64,000 nt of DNA from Trogon surrucura (Eukaryota > Chordata > Aves > Trogoniformes > Trogonidae), in assembly GCA_020746105.1 (NCBI GenBank), contig CM036619.1, positions 15,848,238-15,912,237 on the forward strand. Direction: 5' to 3'. The translations under genes and the position numbers were made by a program. Below the pieces are notes generated by a model, which was not told the DNA's origin, ran no database searches, and saw only the letters and a list, made by a program, of their open reading frames with translations. Below, in pieces: positions 59,370 through 64,000 of the stretch; within the stretch, counting starts at the first letter, position 1, and each line of letters starts with the position of its first letter.

Positions 59370-60060
59370 TGACACGCGGAATAGAGACTCTATAACCCAG
59401 AAGGTTATAAAGTAGGTATGTTTTAATCAGCTCCGGGTGCACGGGGGAAATACCTCCCTCTGAAAACGTGCACCCCTGAACCATGCAGTTACCTTGGTTA
59501 TATGCAGTGAAAGTTACATACGCCTATACATGTTCATGAGCTATCCCGAAAAAGGCACTCAGTTCCTCAGTTCCGGTGGTCAGCAGCCTCTCCTCTTGAC
59601 GCTTGCACGGTGCCTCCGGGTGTTCTTGGGCAGGGGTCTTCAAGGATGAAGGCCGTATGTCTTCCTCACGATGAACTTTTTACCCTTGTCCCAAAACTAG
59701 TTGTTCTCAGCACTTTTTCGCAAGAAGTTTTGTTATCCAATTACACAAGGGGGTTCATCACCAGATGTTCCTTGTTAGTTGCCTTTATCACTAGTGTCAT
59801 TGTCAATTTGTCTTTGTTTTATGTTCTTTTACAAGGGTACTGAACAAGCTCATCCTCCTTATTCTGAGACCTCTGACTGATTGCGTCCTAACGAGCGTGA
59901 GAGGGTGCCTCTCACTAGATGCTTTTTCCCCATCAAAGTTTTTTTCAATTAATCTGTTCATAGTTGTGGTAATTAAGGTGCTTGTGTCTTGTTTTCTTAC
60001 TAGCCATTTTTGTCCTAAAGGTGTATGATAGATAGGATTATATCCCCAACTGTTAACAGG
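59370..60060 (-). mobile_element. Probable ERVK-like LTR fossil
   Basis: GTTTTAATCAGCTCCGGGTG CACGGGGGAAATACCTCCCT on the plus strand reads on the minus strand as a GGTGCAC...GCTGATTAAAA polyadenylation region, of the type (AGCGCCGGGTGCACGGGGG) that I associate with avian ERVK-like LTRs. Further right, CAAGGATGAAGGCCGTATGT CTTCCTCAC and CCATTTTTGTCCTAAAGGTG TATGATAGA also fit that family. The left limit is set at a TG near 59370; the right limit is uncertain. No gag-pol-env genes are next to it. Confidence 0.55.
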
Positions 60061-62569
60061 GAAAGCCTAGTTAGCTTCTTGAGTGAGGAGCTCTTTAGGA
60101 TGATACATTTGATCATTATAGGTGAAATAAGGTACCATGTCTAACTGAAAATCAGTTTTTGAGACTCATCTTGTGTTTGCTTAAGCACTTCTTAAAATGG
60201 CAACTTTTGACACTCTTGGAAGAAAAGCTATCAATTTCTCTAGTGTTAAAGTAATTGGTAATGACAGTGAAGCCTGCATTAAACTGGTTAAAAATCTTTG
60301 ACGTATCTTAAATTGTGAAGATTGTGCTTTTCTGTGCCTTTTCCCCTTCTCCTTTATCCACTTTGAAGACTTTGCAAGAATTCCCAGGCTCTCTGTACTA
60401 CCTGGTTTTCTCTGTATGGTTTCTTGACATCATGGAGTTGTAGAGTGGGATTTTAGGATCTAATGTCCTTCGGGCTGTATTGTGTTTTATGTGTCCTCCA
60501 GAGGCATTCAAATGGAATTTTAAGTTGAAGTTTAATCTCTTTGACTTTTCCTTGACCCATTTCCCTAAAAATTTAGATCAGATTGTGCTGGCACTTCAAG
60601 TTAGCATGTGAATTGAATACTAGCTTGATGTGTTCGTGGAGAAGACAGGAGGGTTTTGAATTTGTTGGGTGATAGGGATGTACTTTCCATTAACACTCAG
60701 GTACAATAAGTTGCGTTAATTTAACCTAGAGGGGAGCTTCTCCTGTATAATCCCTGCTTACGTTCCAAAGAGAAAGCATTGATGTGCGACAGCAAGTTGA
60801 AAGGGCAGAACGCCTCTTGGAATAGAACACTTTTCAGGCTTAGTGAAGATTTCTTAACCTGAAATGGGTAAGTACCCACACCGTGGTTGTCCGAGGATTA
60901 AAATGTCAGTGTGTTTTGTCAGCGGACAGCAGGTATACTTGCTAACAGAGCACAAACTTTAAATGATTTGTGAGAGTGCATTGGTGCACTCAGCATCTCC
61001 TGAGTGTCAGGGTAAGTGTACTCCAGTGAGGCATTTGAAACCAGAACATCTGGTATCACTTCATACCGTGAAGCCAGTGTGCTGACAAAAGAAGTTAATC
61101 TAAATGTGGAGGTAGCTTAAATGTGTTGAGCAGTGTTACACTTCAAGACTTGAAGGGGAAAATATTATTTCAGAACAGCCTTTTTTTTTCTTTTTTTTTT
61201 CGTGTGTGCAAGGAGGAGTAATGTGTTTCCCTTTACACTGTTGTCGTTAACAGTTAAACTTCTCATTATTTTTTTGTTCCAGTTATGTGCATGCCAGACT
61301 GGTCTCTTGCCGTGTAGTTATGTATATGTAAAAGTTGAAAACAGTATATCATGCTCTTGAGATACCTATTGGGCTGTGTTAATACAAAGGAAAAGAGTAT
61401 TTCCACCAAATACCTTTCAAAAATCTTGCTACATTTCAGTGGTCAAAATGTTGCAGCAGAAACAAACAAGATAACAAGCATTATTTTTGTGTCTTATTCA
61501 GGAATTAAATTTGTCTTGGGAGGTGACAGTTTCTGGCTTTGTCCATGAGAGACACGGTATGTCCTGTTGCACACTGAAACATGGTTAAAAATTATTCTTT
61601 GGTTTTCGGTTTATTGTAACAAAACTAGACCTTTGCAGGTGCCATGCAGCACAGTGTAGTTGAGGGGAGCTTACAAGATACAGCAGGCCATGGGTAGAAA
61701 AACAGCAGGTACAGGTACCGAAAGGCCCTTTTTTGGTATTTATAAAATGAACATCTTTTATGCCCTGTTATGTCTTAGGACTTTTTCTTCCATCTTTTAA
61801 ATAAGTCTTACAGACCATGTTAGAGGCCTTGCCAGTAGAGGAATAAGTAGGTTTTTTGTTTTGTTTTTTTTTTCTTTCTCTGAAAAAAAGATAATGTATT
61901 TTCAACTTATGGTTATAATATTTTTAAATCAATCTTTTATTTTAATATGATTACTTGGTTATTTTTCTGTATTTACACATATGCTCAAAATACATTCTTG
62001 ATGGTACAGTTCTGAGCATGCTGTTCTTTCATAATGTTTTTAATCCTCGGGCAGCATTAAGATTGCAGAGATGGGATACCTTCTGTAATCTGCTTTAGCA
62101 GCAATGCTTAGCAGTTTGATTATGTTACCACATAAGATAATGATATCATCATAATGGACAGTAAATAAATCATTAGTTTAATAAATTAGAAAATTTCAGA
62201 CTTGTATAACAAGTATTCTCGTTAATATTTTATAAGATTATTCTATAATCTAAAATCAAGTGCGAAACAAAGCTAATATAACTCATTTTACAACCGTATT
62301 TTGTAACATACATATACGATGTTATTTAGGAATAATCATGGGAATGTTCTTGAATTACTTGTGTGTGGACACTTCAGACAAGCATTTTATTAATTTCTTT
62401 TGGCTTAATCTAATTTTAAAGTTGCAGTGGCTTATTCACTCACTGGAACTTGAAGATGCACCTGAACTTTGCTGTGTGCATGCAGTGGCAGGCTAATTCT
62501 CTGTATAGATACCTGGTCTTTTACTGGAAAAGGAGGCTTAGGATTCCCGTTTGGTCCTCATGTGTTGCC

Positions 62570-62665
62570 TGATCTAGTAGAGAGGCGTCCCTGCCCACGA
62601 CAGGGAGGTTGGATTAAAATGATCTCAAAGGTCGCTTCCAGCCCAGGCCATTCTGTGATTCTCTG
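62570..62665 (+). mobile_element. CR1 3' tail fragment
   Basis: GATCTAGTAGAGAGGCGTCC CTGCCCACGACAGGGAGGTT GGATTAAAATGATCTCAAAG GTCGCTTCCAGCCCAGGCCA TTCTGTGATTCTCTG: the last 95 or so bases of a CR1 on the plus strand, of the G-rich 'agggaggttggatt' subfamily. Confidence 0.9.
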
Positions 62666-64000
62666 ATGTAGCTTTGAGCATACAAGGCGTGTCAGTGTCT
62701 GCCTTTGTTCTGCTTAAACACTGTGTCCTGCTTTGCACTCCCTTTGCTGCGTACCCTGCCCGTTCCAGGGGCCTCATCCCTGTGTAATGTGCGATGTATA
62801 TACCTCTTCATGTTCTGCACAAGTCGTGTCCATTTGGTGTTTAAGATCTTAGCTAAGACGTGGTGTAAATCACTTCTCTTCAATATTTGCTTTTTTAATG
62901 CATATCCAAGGAAGGTAAGCAATCTTCTTGATGAAAGGTTTCATTAACAGTATGGCTGAGTTTTGAGCACAGTTATTTTTAATTCTTTCATTATTATTAA
63001 TGCAGAAAATGAGCTATTCTGAAACTTTTTAAATTTGAGGTGACGTATGGGGTACTTACTGCAGCTGTCGTCACTTTTTGGGAACAATCTGAAACATACT
63101 GCCTTATCCATTGGTGCTCTCGCTAGAACGGTTGCTTTTAATCTCAGTGTCACAGGAGCCGTTATTAAAAACGGAGCTCTTCTGGAAGTGGTTTTCACAT
63201 GGCCATACTCAGCTGGTTATACAAAGGCAAGTCTTATCTCTGTTTGAAAGATGGGGAAGCTGAAGCTTACCAGCAATAACTGACTTTCATGGTTTTTCCT
63301 CAGTTCTGTACTTCCAGTCAGCAGGAAAATTGCGACTCAGTCTGGGCTCAGTTCTCTGGATCGTACTACCTGTTACTAGGAGGAGCTCTCCGTCGCAGCC
63401 CCTTAGCACATAACCAAACGTTTGCCAGAAAGGATAAGTACCTGAATGTGGAAAAAGTTGCTGCAGAGGAGGTTGTAAATTATTAAAATGACACAGAAGG
63501 CATGTCCAGCAGGGATTTTTACTGGTTACTTGGAGGCATCTGTTGAATGCATATGGAAGTTGTGATTTTAAGACACACCCTTAAACACAGGATGTCTTCC
63601 AGTTCTGTTGTGCAGAGTAGGGTCATTGAAAAAGATCAGTAGTCGTAAGATCAGCCCCCACTGTCTCCTCCCCATCTAACTAATGCCCCATTTAACTGAT
63701 TTTTGAAAACCAAATAGTAAGGGTAACTGTCTTGCAGTTTTCTCTGCAACTTCAAAGTGCTGACAGTTTGGCACAATCTGATTTAAAACCAGGCCATTAA
63801 TACAATTTGCTACTGTTACTTTTGACTGTCATCTTTAAATCTTTTTATAGGGAGCTGCCAGAAGTTGATGCTGAGGAGAAAACCTTTTACTTGCAAGTGC
63901 AATACTAGCTCAGTGAACACCGAATATTTGAACAATGGTGATTCACTAATACGCAGCATGTAACTATCAACCATATGGTGAAATATAAATGTAAGGCTCT

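Larger units (their letters stand above)
48998..64000 (+). other. EIF3H: EIF3H intron 1 (runs off the window)
   Basis: Donor GTGAGC at 48998, with no recognisable EIF3H exon 2 afterwards, so intron 1 is at least 15 kb. It holds most of the LTR and CR1 insertions listed below. Stretches at 49747-50902, 53119-56285, 57557-59148, 60061-62569 and 62666-64000 show no gene, RNA or complete repeat that I recognise beyond homopolymers and the small tandem repeats listed. Confidence 0.85.

Overview
The window is bird genomic DNA. The best evidence is a set of CR1 LINEs with the avian 3' tail of repeated ATTCTATG/ATTCTGTG octamers, together with avian-type endogenous retrovirus LTRs. The LTR set suggests a neoavian bird, but I cannot name the species. 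No prokaryotic, plasmid or phage feature is visible, and I found no new multi-gene system.

Three conserved single-copy genes form the backbone, in the order known from vertebrate 8q23-q24: RAD21 (+), UTP23 (-) and EIF3H (+). RAD21 enters from the left with its last six coding exons (one cut by the window edge) and a 3' UTR ending near 8.54 kb. UTP23 is complete, with three coding exons and 249 codons, reading leftwards from a CpG island at 40.0 kb to a stop at 35.68 kb. EIF3H begins at 48.878 kb with a 40-codon first exon inside a second CpG island. Its first intron fills the rest of the window.

RAD21 and UTP23 converge across about 27 kb of non-coding DNA. This stretch holds CR1 copies, one LTR, several blocks that look like conserved non-coding elements, a stop-poor unidentified reading frame (22.1-22.7 kb) and a possible signal-peptide mini-exon (24.7 kb). 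UTP23 and EIF3H diverge across 8.8 kb with little in it.

Mobile elements are the most informative non-genic part. There are about fifteen CR1 pieces, including two nearly identical copies that start at the same truncation point and one 1.27 kb copy that keeps part of the reverse transcriptase. There are five LTR copies: an old one in a RAD21 intron with a CR1 inserted in it, a related pair at 32.5 and 51.5 kb, a solo LTR with a 5-bp target duplication at 52.0-53.1 kb, and one at about 59.4-60.0 kb.

The genes serve separate housekeeping roles: cohesin kleisin, 18S rRNA processing factor and translation initiation factor subunit. The EIF3H promoter shows an NRF1 palindrome, an ETS site, a 5'TOP-like start and a TISU/YY1-like start codon. 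Family names and alignments are from memory and by eye; no search was run.
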